Source: Bacillota bacterium
Lineage (GTDB): Bacteria > Bacillota > Clostridia > Christensenellales > Aristaeellaceae
Direction of reading: 5' to 3'
DNA: 64,000 nt
Assembly: GCA_023416585.1 (NCBI GenBank)
Contig: JAEZHM010000093.1
Coordinates: forward strand, 1 to 64,000
The translations under genes and the position numbers were made by a program. The notes beneath the pieces are model-generated. The model had not been told where the DNA came from, did not search any database, and was given only the letters and a program-made list of their open reading frames with translations. Shown piece after piece: positions 40,303 to 49,099 of this stretch; position 1 is the stretch's first letter; the number at the start of each line of letters is the position of its first letter.

Positions 40303-42072
40303 ATGGAAACCCAGAAGAAGACCATGAAAACCAGCAAGCTGATCAGGCGGTTTGTACCTTACTACAAAGATTATTGGGGCACCGTGGCATTTGACCTCTT
40401 GTGCGCCGCCATGACCACGTTGTGCGAGCTTGTTTTGCCGCTGATTATACGCAGCATTACCAACCAGGCTATTGATGATCTCGCGGGGCTTACAGTAAAT
40501 TTCGTTTTAAAGCTGGGCGGCCTGTACATCTTTTTACGCATCATCGATGCCGCGGCGGCCTATTATATGGCGTCCGTGGGGCATATCATGGGCAGCCGCA
40601 TTGAAACCGATATGCGGCGGGATCTGTTTGCCCATCTGCAGCAGCTGTCTTTTTCTTACTACAGCAATACCAAAGTGGGTCAAATCATGGCCCGTGTCAC
40701 CGGCGACCTGTTTGAGGTCACGGAATTTGCCCACCACTGCCCGGAAGAATTTTTTATCGCCGCTATAAAGATCGTTGCCTCCTTTATCATCCTGGCCGGC
40801 ATGAACATTTGGCTGACGCTGATGGTTTTCATTCTGCTGCCGCTTATGCTGCTGTTCGCCCGCATTTTCAACAAGCGTATGCGCAAGGCTTTCATGGATT
40901 CACGCCATCAGGTTGGTGAACTGAACGCCCAGGTGGAGGATAGCTTGCTGGGCATCCGCGTGGTGAAATCCTTTGCCAATGAGCCCATGGAAGAAGAAAA
41001 ATTCCGGGATGGCAACCAGCAGTTTTTGCAGACGAAGCGGATTGCCTACAAGGCCATGGCGGGTTTCCATACCACCACCCGCGTTTTTGACGGGCTGATG
41101 TACATACTGGTTGTGATCGTAGGCGCGCTGTTTATTATTGGCAGGAAGATTACGCCCGGCGATTACATGGCTTATCTTCTGTATGTGTCTACCCTCTTGA
41201 CTTCCATCCGCCGCATCGTGGAATTTGCCGAGCAGTTCCAGCGGGGCATGACGGGCATTGAACGCTTTTGCCAGATTATGGATGCGCCGAAGGAAATCAC
41301 TGATGCAGAGGATGCCAAAGAGCTTCATCATGTCAAAGGTGAAATCGGCTTTGAAAACGTCAGCTTCGGTTATGCAGATGACGGAAAGCAGGTGCTGGCC
41401 AACCTGAACTTAAGCGTGAAAGCAGGGGTGAATGTTGCGCTGGTAGGCCCGTCAGGCAGCGGAAAGACGACGCTGTGCAACTTGATCCCCAGGTTTTACG
41501 ATGTGACTTCCGGCAGCATCACCGTGGATGGGCAGGATGTTCGAAGCCTTACCCAAAAGAGCCTGCGGGAAAACATCGGCATGGTGCAGCAGGAGGTTTA
41601 CCTTTTCTCAGGCACTGTGTATGAGAACATTGCTTATGGCAAGCCCGGCGCCGCAAGGGAAGAAGTTGAAAAGGCCGCCAAGCAGGCCGGTGCCCATGAG
41701 TTTATTCTGGAATTGCCGGAAGGGTACGACACTTTTGTGGGCGAGCGGGGCGTAAAGCTATCCGGCGGCCAGAAACAGCGCGTTTCCATCGCCCGGGTGT
41801 TTTTAAAGAATCCGCCCGTCCTGATCCTGGATGAAGCCACCTCTGCCTTGGATAATGAAAGCGAGCGCATCGTGCAAAAATCTCTGGAGACGCTTGCCAA
41901 AGGCCGTACCACTTTCACCATTGCCCACCGGTTGACAACCATCCGTAACGCAACGGTGATTTGGGTGCTTACCGACAAGGGTGTGGAGGAGCAGGGCACC
42001 CATGCGGAATTGATGGAAAAGAAGGGCGTGTATTATAACCTGTACCACATGTATACGGAGGCGGTATCATGA
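40303..42072 (+). CDS. ABC exporter with fused membrane and ATPase domains
   Basis: A 589-residue half-transporter of the MsbA/LmrA type that would work as a dimer. Six transmembrane helices (about 20-310), then the ATPase domain with Walker A GPSGSGKTT, signature LSGGQKQR, Walker B VLILDEATSALD and IAHRLTTI. Typical substrates are lipids, drugs or peptides; none can be inferred. GGAAAGGATG lies upstream of the ATG. The stop overlaps the next start (ATGA), so the GNAT-ManA fusion is coupled to it. Confidence 0.92.
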   Translation: METQKKTMKTSKLIRRFVPYYKDYWGTVAFDLLCAAMTTLCELVLPLIIRSITNQAIDDLAGLTVNFVLKLGGLYIFLRIIDAAAAYYMASVGHIMGSRIETDMRRDLFAHLQQLSFSYYSNTKVGQIMARVTGDLFEVTEFAHHCPEEFFIAAIKIVASFIILAGMNIWLTLMVFILLPLMLLFARIFNKRMRKAFMDSRHQVGELNAQVEDSLLGIRVVKSFANEPMEEEKFRDGNQQFLQTKRIAYKAMAGFHTTTRVFDGLMYILVVIVGALFIIGRKITPGDYMAYLLYVSTLLTSIRRIVEFAEQFQRGMTGIERFCQIMDAPKEITDAEDAKELHHVKGEIGFENVSFGYADDGKQVLANLNLSVKAGVNVALVGPSGSGKTTLCNLIPRFYDVTSGSITVDGQDVRSLTQKSLRENIGMVQQEVYLFSGTVYENIAYGKPGAAREEVEKAAKQAGAHEFILELPEGYDTFVGERGVKLSGGQKQRVSIARVFLKNPPVLILDEATSALDNESERIVQKSLETLAKGRTTFTIAHRLTTIRNATVIWVLTDKGVEEQGTHAELMEKKGVYYNLYHMYTEAVS

Positions 42073-43535
42073 GTTTATATCCGCGCAAAGCCGTGGAAAA
42101 CGATATTCCGGCCCTTTGCAGTCTTTTTGAAGCATGCATCCAGGACATGGATGAAAAGGGCCTGGACCAATGGCGCTGGGAGGTGTATCCCAGCGAAGAA
42201 GTGCTCATGGAGGATGTCAAGGCACAGACGCTTTATCTCACGGAGGAGGATGGGGTAATCCTGTCCGCCTTCACCATCAATGAGGATCAGCATCCCCTGT
42301 ATGCGACTCTTCCATGGCATTTTGGCGTGCGGCCGGCCGTATTGCACCGGCTGGTGGTGAATCCTTCCCGCCAGCATAAGGGTCTGGGCCGGGAGGCCAT
42401 GGCTCATGTGATACGAATTGCATGGGAGCTTGGCCATGACAGCCTGCGCCTGGACACTTACTTGAAGAATACCCGGGCCATGGCTTTGTATGAGGGTATC
42501 CCCATGCGCAAGGTGGGCATGGTAAAATTTGATCACCGGACAACACGTTTCCAGTGTTATGAAATGCCTTTGAAGGATGACTGCCCTCTTTTGCCCTTCA
42601 AAATGCAACCCCACTACCGCTGCGCGCCGGAGCTTCCCTGGGGCGGAAGTAAGCTCAAAACGCTTTTTGGAAAGGATATTCCAAATGACCGCACCGGGGA
42701 AAGCCTGGAGATCAGTGTGATCCCCGGCAAGGAAAGCCATACGGAAAGCGGCGAAGAATTGAGCGGGCTGCTGGCGAGCTATGGGGCAAAGCTGCAGGGT
42801 ACGGAGATCAAGGGGCCGTTCCCGCTTCTGCTCAAGCTTCTGGATGCCAAGGATGTATTAAGCGTTCAGGTGCATCCGGGCGACGAGTATGCTGCGGCGC
42901 ATGAAGACGGAAAATTGGGCAAGACGGAAGCTTGGGTCATTCTCCAGGCGGACCCCGGTGCGGAACTGGTGTACGGCCTTGTACCTGATGTCACGCGGGA
43001 GGAGCTTGAAAAAGCCGCCCGGGAAGGTGCGGCGGTGGAAAAATATCTGCGCCGGGTAAAAGTGAAGGACGGCGATGTTTGCTTTATTCCCGCTGGTTGC
43101 ATCCATGCCATTGGCGCCGGGATCGTATTGTATGAGATCCAGCAGTCCAGCGATGTTACCTACCGTTTCTATGATTGGGACAGGACTGATGCAAAAGGAC
43201 AAAAGCGGGCGCTGCACATACTAAAGGCGGTGGAAGTGGCGGACCTTAACTTCCGTCTGGATCCTGTGCACCGCATGCCGGGTACAGGCCTCGAGCCGCT
43301 TTTGCGCAATGATGTGTTTGAACTGGATAGGCTTCATGTGTCCGGGGAATTGCAAATCGTGCCCGATCCGCGGCGCTTTGCCTTTTTGACCGCTATGGAT
43401 TCTCTGCTATTAAGTTGGGAAGGCGGTGTTCTGGAACTGAAAAAAGGCGATTCCGTGCTGTTGCCGGCGCTCCGGCCCAACTTGTGCCTTAAGGGTGTAG
43501 GCGAGGCACTTTATGCTGCTCCTGCAATAGCTTAG
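42069..43535 (+). CDS. Fusion: GNAT acetyltransferase plus mannose-6-phosphate isomerase
   Basis: A 488-residue two-domain protein. Residues 1-175 form a GNAT domain: LHRLVVNPSRQHKGLGREAM has the R/QxxGxG acetyl-CoA loop, and RLDTYLKNTRAMALYEG the C-terminal pattern. Residues 185-488 form a short (Firmicutes-type) class I ManA: ELPWGGSKLKTLFGKD, zinc ligands in VQVHPGDEY, GKTEAWVIL and CIHAIGAGIVLYEIQ. ManA interconverts fructose 6-phosphate and mannose 6-phosphate; the GNAT substrate is unknown. There is no stop or frameshift at the join, so the fusion is real in this sequence. Confidence 0.88.
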   Translation: MSLYPRKAVENDIPALCSLFEACIQDMDEKGLDQWRWEVYPSEEVLMEDVKAQTLYLTEEDGVILSAFTINEDQHPLYATLPWHFGVRPAVLHRLVVNPSRQHKGLGREAMAHVIRIAWELGHDSLRLDTYLKNTRAMALYEGIPMRKVGMVKFDHRTTRFQCYEMPLKDDCPLLPFKMQPHYRCAPELPWGGSKLKTLFGKDIPNDRTGESLEISVIPGKESHTESGEELSGLLASYGAKLQGTEIKGPFPLLLKLLDAKDVLSVQVHPGDEYAAAHEDGKLGKTEAWVILQADPGAELVYGLVPDVTREELEKAAREGAAVEKYLRRVKVKDGDVCFIPAGCIHAIGAGIVLYEIQQSSDVTYRFYDWDRTDAKGQKRALHILKAVEVADLNFRLDPVHRMPGTGLEPLLRNDVFELDRLHVSGELQIVPDPRRFAFLTAMDSLLLSWEGGVLELKKGDSVLLPALRPNLCLKGVGEALYAAPAIA

Positions 43536-43587
43536 GGGCTCCGCCCTTGAACCCGGCCAAAGGGACAGAGTTCCTTTGGAATCCCCA
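43530..43587 (+). repeat. Two-hairpin repeat after the GNAT-ManA gene
   Basis: TTAGGGGCTCCGCCCTTGA, linker ACCCGGCC, AAAGGGACAGAGTTCCTTT, then GGAATCCCC. It overlaps the stop codon of the fusion gene. Confidence 0.7.
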
Positions 43588-43640
43588 TATTTGGAATGCA
43601 TAAAACATATGTTTTTCTAGCCTGTCGTAGGCCGATACAC

Positions 43641-43665
43641 AGCGGGCGATTGGCAATCGCCCGCT
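43641..43665. terminator. Perfect hairpin, possible terminator
   Basis: AGCGGGCGATTG and CAATCGCCCGCT form a perfect 12-bp inverted repeat around one base. No T run follows. It lies between converging genes. Confidence 0.5.
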
Positions 43666-43746
43666 TAAGCCGGTTCAAATCAGCAGCGCTTTTTTGAACA
43701 GCTGTCTATTGTTTTGTGAATGGATTTATTCGCAGATGGCTTTGAA

Positions 43747-44658
43747 TCATGCGTAACAAAATATTGCTTCAATTTGCTTTTCGTTCTTTCGTATCCAATG
43801 AAACATGGCCGTGGCATTTTCGGCCAACGCAAGGTTTCCATTTTGAGAAAAATACGCAATGAACAACAATTCAATGCACTCCATTACGCATACCGCGACC
43901 TGCTTCTCTTCACAAGTCAGCAGGGTTATGTTTTCATAACCCTGAATGATGCTTTTGAGCATTTGAAACCACTTTTCACTTTTTTCTTCGCTTGAATATC
44001 CGTCTATCAAAAGCCCCAGCACAAAGTAGCAGATATCGAAAATGCGGTAATTGATCTGGGAAAGATCAAAGTCGATATAACCGGAAACATTTCCACCCTC
44101 AAACAGCAGATTGCCAAAATGAATATCCCGGTGGATGAGCTGTTTTGGCAGAAAAGCTCTCATCTTCTCCAGTGTGCGAAGGGGTGCGTCAAATTCCTGG
44201 CGGGAGATGAGCGAATAGCCATTGACATCAAAGTACGCTTTTATCCAACCTTGCATTTCATCCAGCAAACTGTTATCCCAGCACTTAATCTCCTGCTGAG
44301 CGTCCAACAAAGCTCTGTGCAGGTTCGCAATCACTTCCCCAGACCTTCTGGCGATTAAACAGTAGTCTTGATCGTAAATGTTTTCGATATGCTTTCCGGG
44401 CAGCCGCTTGCTTAGCAGATAATAGTGCCCATCGATAATCAGGATCGCATCCTTTTCCAGTGTAGGCACAATCTCCGCAACCGGTATGCCGAAACGCCGC
44501 AAGCAGTTTGTGACCGCAATATGCCGGCGGATGCTGTCAACATCATTCCCGGTTTTCATTATATAGTTGTCGTCGATGCGCCAAGCACTGGCATAGATCT
44601 GTTCTGTTATGCGACAGTCGATTCCCCAATTAGCCTGAATTATGGCGATATAATCCAT
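43747..44658 (-). CDS. APH/choline-kinase-like phosphotransferase
   Basis: A 303-residue kinase-fold protein. The catalytic loop is LIHRDIHFGNLLFE and the metal site is SGYIDFDLSQINYRIFD (about residues 185-220); the N-lobe has YIMKTGNDVDSIRRHIAVTNCL. Such proteins phosphorylate small molecules or, as CotS/YutH relatives, belong to the spore coat; the length and Y-rich N-lobe would allow the latter. AGGTG six bases before the ATG at 44658 favours that start over 44667. It lies downstream of the glycan flippase gene, separated by about 55 bp. Confidence 0.82.
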   Translation of the reverse strand: MDYIAIIQANWGIDCRITEQIYASAWRIDDNYIMKTGNDVDSIRRHIAVTNCLRRFGIPVAEIVPTLEKDAILIIDGHYYLLSKRLPGKHIENIYDQDYCLIARRSGEVIANLHRALLDAQQEIKCWDNSLLDEMQGWIKAYFDVNGYSLISRQEFDAPLRTLEKMRAFLPKQLIHRDIHFGNLLFEGGNVSGYIDFDLSQINYRIFDICYFVLGLLIDGYSSEEKSEKWFQMLKSIIQGYENITLLTCEEKQVAVCVMECIELLFIAYFSQNGNLALAENATAMFHWIRKNEKQIEAIFCYA

Positions 44659-44713
44659 CTGCCACACCTCGCCCGAAAGCTTTTGACCTTATGGGTATTG
44701 TAAATATAGGAGG

Positions 44714-46246
44714 TCATTGACCACCCGCTTTTCTCGTTATCCCTTGGAGCCTTGCCCAGACTTCCCTCAATTGCTGCCTGTCAAACAGCCAGGCCATGAT
44801 AGCTGTGACCAGGGTTGCGTATATGGTCAGCAGCACAGCATAACCGATCCACGCAACGAACCTCGTGGGCATCAAAGGCCAAATCAGAAAAGGTATGCAT
44901 ATCAGCACGCCTGTCAGTATCAGGCGGCCCATACGAATAAGCGTTTCCCGAAAAGGAAGGCCTGTGATATGCTTGGGCACGAACCACAGTTGAATACCCA
45001 CCCGTGTAAGGTTGGAAAGCAGGATGCCCGCCGCAATGCCCGGAAGGCCGAAGAATGTGCCAAGGATCAGCCCCAGCCCGAAGCCTAAGCAAACCTGCAG
45101 CGTGTTGTGATGACGCGTTTCCCGGAACTTGCCTGCCGCGGTGACCATCAGATCCAACGGCGCCTTGATCTGGTCTGTCAACCCTTCCAAGGTCAAAAGC
45201 ACACCCAGAATGGGCACCACATAGTTCACATAATTCGCATCATGGGTGCCCCTGGTGAACAACTGCACAAAGGGTACGATCAGCACCATGGAAACGGAAT
45301 ACAGCACTGTGATCAGCGACAAGAATAGGAATTCATACTCCCGGTAGGCCCTGCGGAATTTATCCATCTCCTCCCGGGCGAGAAGCTCGCCAAAGAAAGA
45401 ATAAAGCCCGGTGCTTACCATTTTCAAAATGCCCCACAGGCCTACAGTTACCATATGATAGGTGCTGTAGACGCTTACCAAGTGGGCATCCCTGGTGATG
45501 ACGGTGGTGAGAATGATGCCCATGCCCTGATGCAGCGTTACGGTTAGCTGCTGGTACAGCGCATCCCAGCGGCGGCTGAGCGGTGCCTTATCGGGCTTGG
45601 CCTTATAGTTCACATAAGGGTAATGGCGGCGGACGTAGGCATACAATAGGACGGAGCGTAAAAGAATGGTCAACCCCGCCAGCAGCCGCAATAGCAGGAT
45701 GTCTGCTTTTATGAGGGATAAAGCTACAATGACCGCTGTTTGAAGCAGCAGGGAGGCCATAGAGGCCCAGGATACCACAAATGTTTTCTGGTCGGCTGTA
45801 AGCAGAACCCTGTAGCGGGAGAGTGTAAAAAACTCCAGCGTGCCCGACAAACCCATAATAGCAACCAGCAGCCCAACAGACAGGCGGGACAGGGATGTAA
45901 TGGGCACCACCAGCGGATAGATTGCGGAAAATACAAGCGTCAGCGCAACAAACAAAAAGCCTGCTTTTTGATAAAACTGCCTGGCGGCGGAAACGATGGC
46001 ACTGATTTTGTCGTGGTCGTTCTCGCTTAAGGGCTTGTATAGGCCATAGATGGCGGCGGCGGCCAGCCCAGCCTCTACCAGCTTGAAATAGCCGATGAAC
46101 TCGGTAATGGAGGCTACCAGGCCGTTGATTTCCGAACCGTAAAAAGTCAGCATCAGCCTGGGGGTTACAAACCCCAGCAGCATGGCTACGATCTGGTAGG
46201 CCCCGGTAGCTAGTGTATTTCGCATGGCGGCTCTGGTACGGCTCAT
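44714..46246 (-). CDS. Polysaccharide flippase (Wzx/MATE-like)
   Basis: A 510-residue protein with about 13 transmembrane helices and the oligosaccharidyl-lipid flippase layout: LGFVTPRLMLTFYGSEINGL at the first helix, then long hydrophobic runs and a basic C-terminus. It would move an undecaprenyl-linked sugar across the membrane. It is the last gene of the glycan locus whose first gene is the sugar transferase at 49806. GTGAGG lies four bases before the ATG, directly next to a repeat. Confidence 0.85.
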   Translation of the reverse strand: MSRTRAAMRNTLATGAYQIVAMLLGFVTPRLMLTFYGSEINGLVASITEFIGYFKLVEAGLAAAAIYGLYKPLSENDHDKISAIVSAARQFYQKAGFLFVALTLVFSAIYPLVVPITSLSRLSVGLLVAIMGLSGTLEFFTLSRYRVLLTADQKTFVVSWASMASLLLQTAVIVALSLIKADILLLRLLAGLTILLRSVLLYAYVRRHYPYVNYKAKPDKAPLSRRWDALYQQLTVTLHQGMGIILTTVITRDAHLVSVYSTYHMVTVGLWGILKMVSTGLYSFFGELLAREEMDKFRRAYREYEFLFLSLITVLYSVSMVLIVPFVQLFTRGTHDANYVNYVVPILGVLLTLEGLTDQIKAPLDLMVTAAGKFRETRHHNTLQVCLGFGLGLILGTFFGLPGIAAGILLSNLTRVGIQLWFVPKHITGLPFRETLIRMGRLILTGVLICIPFLIWPLMPTRFVAWIGYAVLLTIYATLVTAIMAWLFDRQQLREVWARLQGITRKAGGQ

Positions 46247-46267
46247 AGAACCTCACGGGGAGACGTC

Positions 46268-46295
46268 AAAGGGATTTCATCCCTTTGGAATCCCT
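46268..46295 (+). repeat. Partial two-hairpin repeat before the flippase gene
   Basis: CAAAGGGATTTCATCCCTTTG, then GGAATCCC: the second hairpin and conserved end of the family. Confidence 0.6.
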
Positions 46296-46394
46296 TTCAT
46301 TCTTTTATTGAGCTAATTATGGCAGTAATAAATCGGTTCGTTAAGGTTGTGACCATTTATGATTGCCTATAGGTAGAAAGCAAATTCCGCGCAT

Positions 46395-46470
46395 TGTCAT
46401 CCTAAGGAGCGTAGCGACGAAGGATCTTGATGGGCTTGTAAAAAGATCCTCCACTTCTTTCAGGATGACA
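46395..46470. repeat. Long imperfect inverted repeat of the GTCATCCT...AGGATGACA type
   Basis: TTGTCATCCT and GAAGGATCTT on one side face AAGATCCT and CAGGATGACA on the other, around TGATGGGCTTGTAA. I recall similar GTCATCCTGAGCGAAGCGAAGGATCT palindromes as dispersed repeats in several unrelated bacterial genomes. The remaining bases of the gene-free stretch 46247-46602 show nothing else. Confidence 0.6.
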
Positions 46471-46545
46471 GCTTGCTTGATTGGATTCTCTTCCAAAGTC
46501 TATACGTATTGATGTACTATAGTTATGTATAAGTGTTATCTTAAT

Positions 46546-46602
46546 GGGGATTCCAAAGGGATGAATCCCTTTGGCGGGATTCCTAAGGGCGGAGCCCTTA
46601 GG
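46546..46602 (-). repeat. Two-hairpin repeat at the end of the LicD gene
   Basis: GGGGATTCCAAAGGGATG, AATCCCTTTGG, linker CGGGATTC, CTAAGGGCGGAGCCCTTAG. It ends at the LicD stop codon. Confidence 0.75.
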
Positions 46603-47349
46603 TCATAGGTCCAGGTGCTTGGCCACACGCTCGCTTTCGGGCGGCGGTGTCATGTAGTCCGGGCCAAAGAGCTTTACGAGCACGGTATGATAGTCTCTGG
46701 GAATGAGGACGGTAAGGTGCTCGAAAGAAGCTTCCGTGAGATCGTCAAACAGCTTTGGGTCCCAGGTCATGGAAAGAAGGCCGAAGGCGCCGTTGGACAT
46801 ATGAACTTCGCGGCCTTGTTTATTATGCTTGGAAAGACGCTCGTACCAGGCGGTTTTTTGTTCTACGGAAAAAGGCAGGCCAAGGATATGGGAAACAAAC
46901 AGTAGCAGCTTTTGGGAAAGCGTAAAACGGCTGTAATCCACGTTCTTTTTCAGCATGCCCTGTAATAGGCGCAGTAGCGTCAGACGCACCCGGCGATTGA
47001 AATTTCCTTCCGGAAGATAGTCCATAATAAAAAGATCTGTAAAGGCATCGTCTACCAGAGGATCCTTGCTCATAACCCGAGGCGTCCAGGTGTTGGTACG
47101 GGAGAGAAGATACTTTTCGCTGCACTCTTTGGGGTATACCGCCGCGAAGCGCTCATAGGCATCTCTGGTCATGATCAGGTCGATGTCGTCATCCCAGGGA
47201 ATGAAGCCTTTGTGCCGCACTGCACCCAGGAGCGAACCGCACATCATGGCATAGGGGATATGATGGGCAGAGCAGACTTTTACAATATCTTCAAACTGGC
47301 CCAGCAGTTCCTTGTGGATCAGGTGGAGACTGCGCGGCATTGTGCTCAT
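46603..47349 (-). CDS. LicD-family phosphotransferase
   Basis: A 248-residue nucleotidyltransferase-fold enzyme. The core motif CGSLLGAVRHKGFIPWDDDIDL (here CGSLLGAVRHKGFIPWDDD) is intact near residue 37, with the acidic metal pair. LicD proteins transfer phosphocholine or other phospho-groups from CDP carriers to surface glycans. AAGGAG precedes the ATG, which overlaps the stop of the transketolase C-half by 4 bp. It belongs to the glycan locus; the transferred group is unknown because no CDP-activating gene is present here. Confidence 0.92.
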   Translation of the reverse strand: MSTMPRSLHLIHKELLGQFEDIVKVCSAHHIPYAMMCGSLLGAVRHKGFIPWDDDIDLIMTRDAYERFAAVYPKECSEKYLLSRTNTWTPRVMSKDPLVDDAFTDLFIMDYLPEGNFNRRVRLTLLRLLQGMLKKNVDYSRFTLSQKLLLFVSHILGLPFSVEQKTAWYERLSKHNKQGREVHMSNGAFGLLSMTWDPKLFDDLTEASFEHLTVLIPRDYHTVLVKLFGPDYMTPPPESERVAKHLDL

Positions 47350-48281
47350 AGCTTTTGCTCCTTCAGTGCCTGCATGGTTTTTTCGGCGATGGATTGAAAG
47401 TCCAAACCATACTGCTCCCGCAAGTATTGCTGGGAACCCACAATGGTGGAATAGGCATCCTGCATGCCAAGGCGCATGACACGCGCCCGGTTGCCGGTCA
47501 TATCGCCCACCGTTTCTGCCACCGCGCCGCCCAGGCCGCCAAGGTTCGTATGTTCCTCCACCGTGACGATGAGGGGCAGCTCTTTTGCCAGGCGGCGAAT
47601 CAAATCTTCATCCAGGGGCTTTATGGTGGGAAAGCTGTATACGCCGGCAGATACACCTTGCTTTTGAAGCAATTCCGCCGCGGCAACGGTTTGGGAAAGG
47701 ATGCCTCCCGCGGAAAGAATGGCGACATTTGCCCCTTCTTTCAGGCACAAGCCCTGCCCGATGCGATAGTTTTCAATAGGCTTTTGATGCACCGTAGGCT
47801 CGCCGCCACGGCCCAGGCGCAGATAGCATGTGCCGGAATGATAGGTGAGGGCCGGCATTACCGCGCGAACTTCGACTGGATCGCCAGGTGTGAACACCGC
47901 CACATCAGGCAGCGCCCGCATTATGGCCATATCCTCTGTGGCGTGGTGGCTCATGCCAAGCGAGCCGTACACAAACCCGCCGCCCACGCAGACGATTTTC
48001 ACATTGGCATGGTGGTAGGCACAGTCATTGCGAATCTGCTCCAGGCAGCGAAGTGTGGGGAAATTGCCGATGGAGTAGGTAAAGACAGTCTTTCCCGAAA
48101 GCGCCATGCCGGCGGCCATGCCTGTCATGGCCTGCTCGGATATGCCCGCGTTGAAAAACTGATGCGGGTATGTTTCCCAGTAGGGTTTCAATACGCCAAA
48201 CCCCAAATCCCCTGTAATCAGAAATATGTTGGGGTCCTGCCTGGCCAGATCCTGCAAAGCGGCAGTGAATGCATCCCTCAT
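47346..48281 (-). CDS. Transketolase, C-terminal half
   Basis: A 311-residue subunit with the pyrimidine-binding and C-terminal domains of transketolase: FFNAGISEQAMTGMAAGMAL (with the catalytic glutamate), GGGFVYGSLGMSHHATEDMA and VEEHTNLGGLGGAVAE. Together with the N-half it forms a TPP enzyme that transfers two-carbon units. Split transketolases are common in anaerobes, but here the pair is embedded between a sugar transferase and LicD with 4-bp overlaps, so a role in making a special sugar precursor is likely. Confidence 0.92.
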   Translation of the reverse strand: MRDAFTAALQDLARQDPNIFLITGDLGFGVLKPYWETYPHQFFNAGISEQAMTGMAAGMALSGKTVFTYSIGNFPTLRCLEQIRNDCAYHHANVKIVCVGGGFVYGSLGMSHHATEDMAIMRALPDVAVFTPGDPVEVRAVMPALTYHSGTCYLRLGRGGEPTVHQKPIENYRIGQGLCLKEGANVAILSAGGILSQTVAAAELLQKQGVSAGVYSFPTIKPLDEDLIRRLAKELPLIVTVEEHTNLGGLGGAVAETVGDMTGNRARVMRLGMQDAYSTIVGSQQYLREQYGLDFQSIAEKTMQALKEQKL

Positions 48282-49099
48282 GGCTTTTGCGCCTCCAGTT
48301 CACGGACCGCCGCTTCATATTCCTCACCCTGGGGTGTGCGGTAGTGCCAGAGAATGTTGTTCTCCATAAAGGAGATACCCTTGCCCTTTACCGTATGGGC
48401 GATAACGACGGAAGGCGCTTTCGTTTCCTCCCTTGCTTTATCAAAGGCATTGCGCAGGGAAGCGTGGTCGTGGCCGTCCGCCTCAAGCACGTTCCAGCCA
48501 AAGGCGCGCCACTTATCGGCAAAGGGCTCCAGCTTAATGGTACGCTCGCAAAAATCCAGACTCTGCATTTTGTTGTAGTCGATGATGGCGGTGAGATTGC
48601 TCAGATTTAGGTGATGGGCGATCAAAGCGCTTTCCCACACGCTGCCCTCATCGCATTCCCCGTCGCCGCATACTACATACACTCGCCAGTTCTTGCCGTC
48701 CCTTTGCGCAGCCAAGGCCATGCCTGTTCCCACGGGCAGGCCGTGGCCCAGAGAGCCGGTAGAAAACTCGACCCCCGGTATCCCCTTGTGGGATACGTGG
48801 CCGGACAGCAGGCTGCCGTTCTGGTAGTGGGTTTTCAGCAAGTCCACATCAAAAAAGCCGCGCTCCGCCAAAGCGGCGTACACGGCGGCTCCGGCGTGAC
48901 CCTTGCTTAAAATCAGCCGGTCCCTATCCTCCCAGCGGGGATTTTCGCTTTTTACCTTCAACACATCGGCATACAGAACGGCCATGATATCCGCGACAGA
49001 CAAAATGGCCCCAATGTGGGAGCCGTAGGATAAGTGAGTCATTTCCAGACCGTGACGTTTGATTTGATAGGCCAGCTTTTCGCTGGAAAGTGCGGTCAT
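48278..49099 (-). CDS. Transketolase, N-terminal half
   Basis: A 273-residue TPP-binding subunit: RLILSKGHAGAAVYAALAERG, STGSLGHGLPVGTGMALA and the TPP motif VVCGDGECDEGSVWE...NLTAIIDYNKMQ are intact. It ends in overlap with the C-half and starts in overlap with the sugar transferase stop (ATGA). No other pentose phosphate genes are nearby. Function as for the C-half. Confidence 0.92.
   Translation of the reverse strand: MTALSSEKLAYQIKRHGLEMTHLSYGSHIGAILSVADIMAVLYADVLKVKSENPRWEDRDRLILSKGHAGAAVYAALAERGFFDVDLLKTHYQNGSLLSGHVSHKGIPGVEFSTGSLGHGLPVGTGMALAAQRDGKNWRVYVVCGDGECDEGSVWESALIAHHLNLSNLTAIIDYNKMQSLDFCERTIKLEPFADKWRAFGWNVLEADGHDHASLRNAFDKAREETKAPSVVIAHTVKGKGISFMENNILWHYRTPQGEEYEAAVRELEAQKP

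Noticed and set aside
46395..46470. Intrinsic terminator
   Set aside because: The inverted repeat is long and interrupted, has no T run, and resembles a dispersed palindromic repeat instead.
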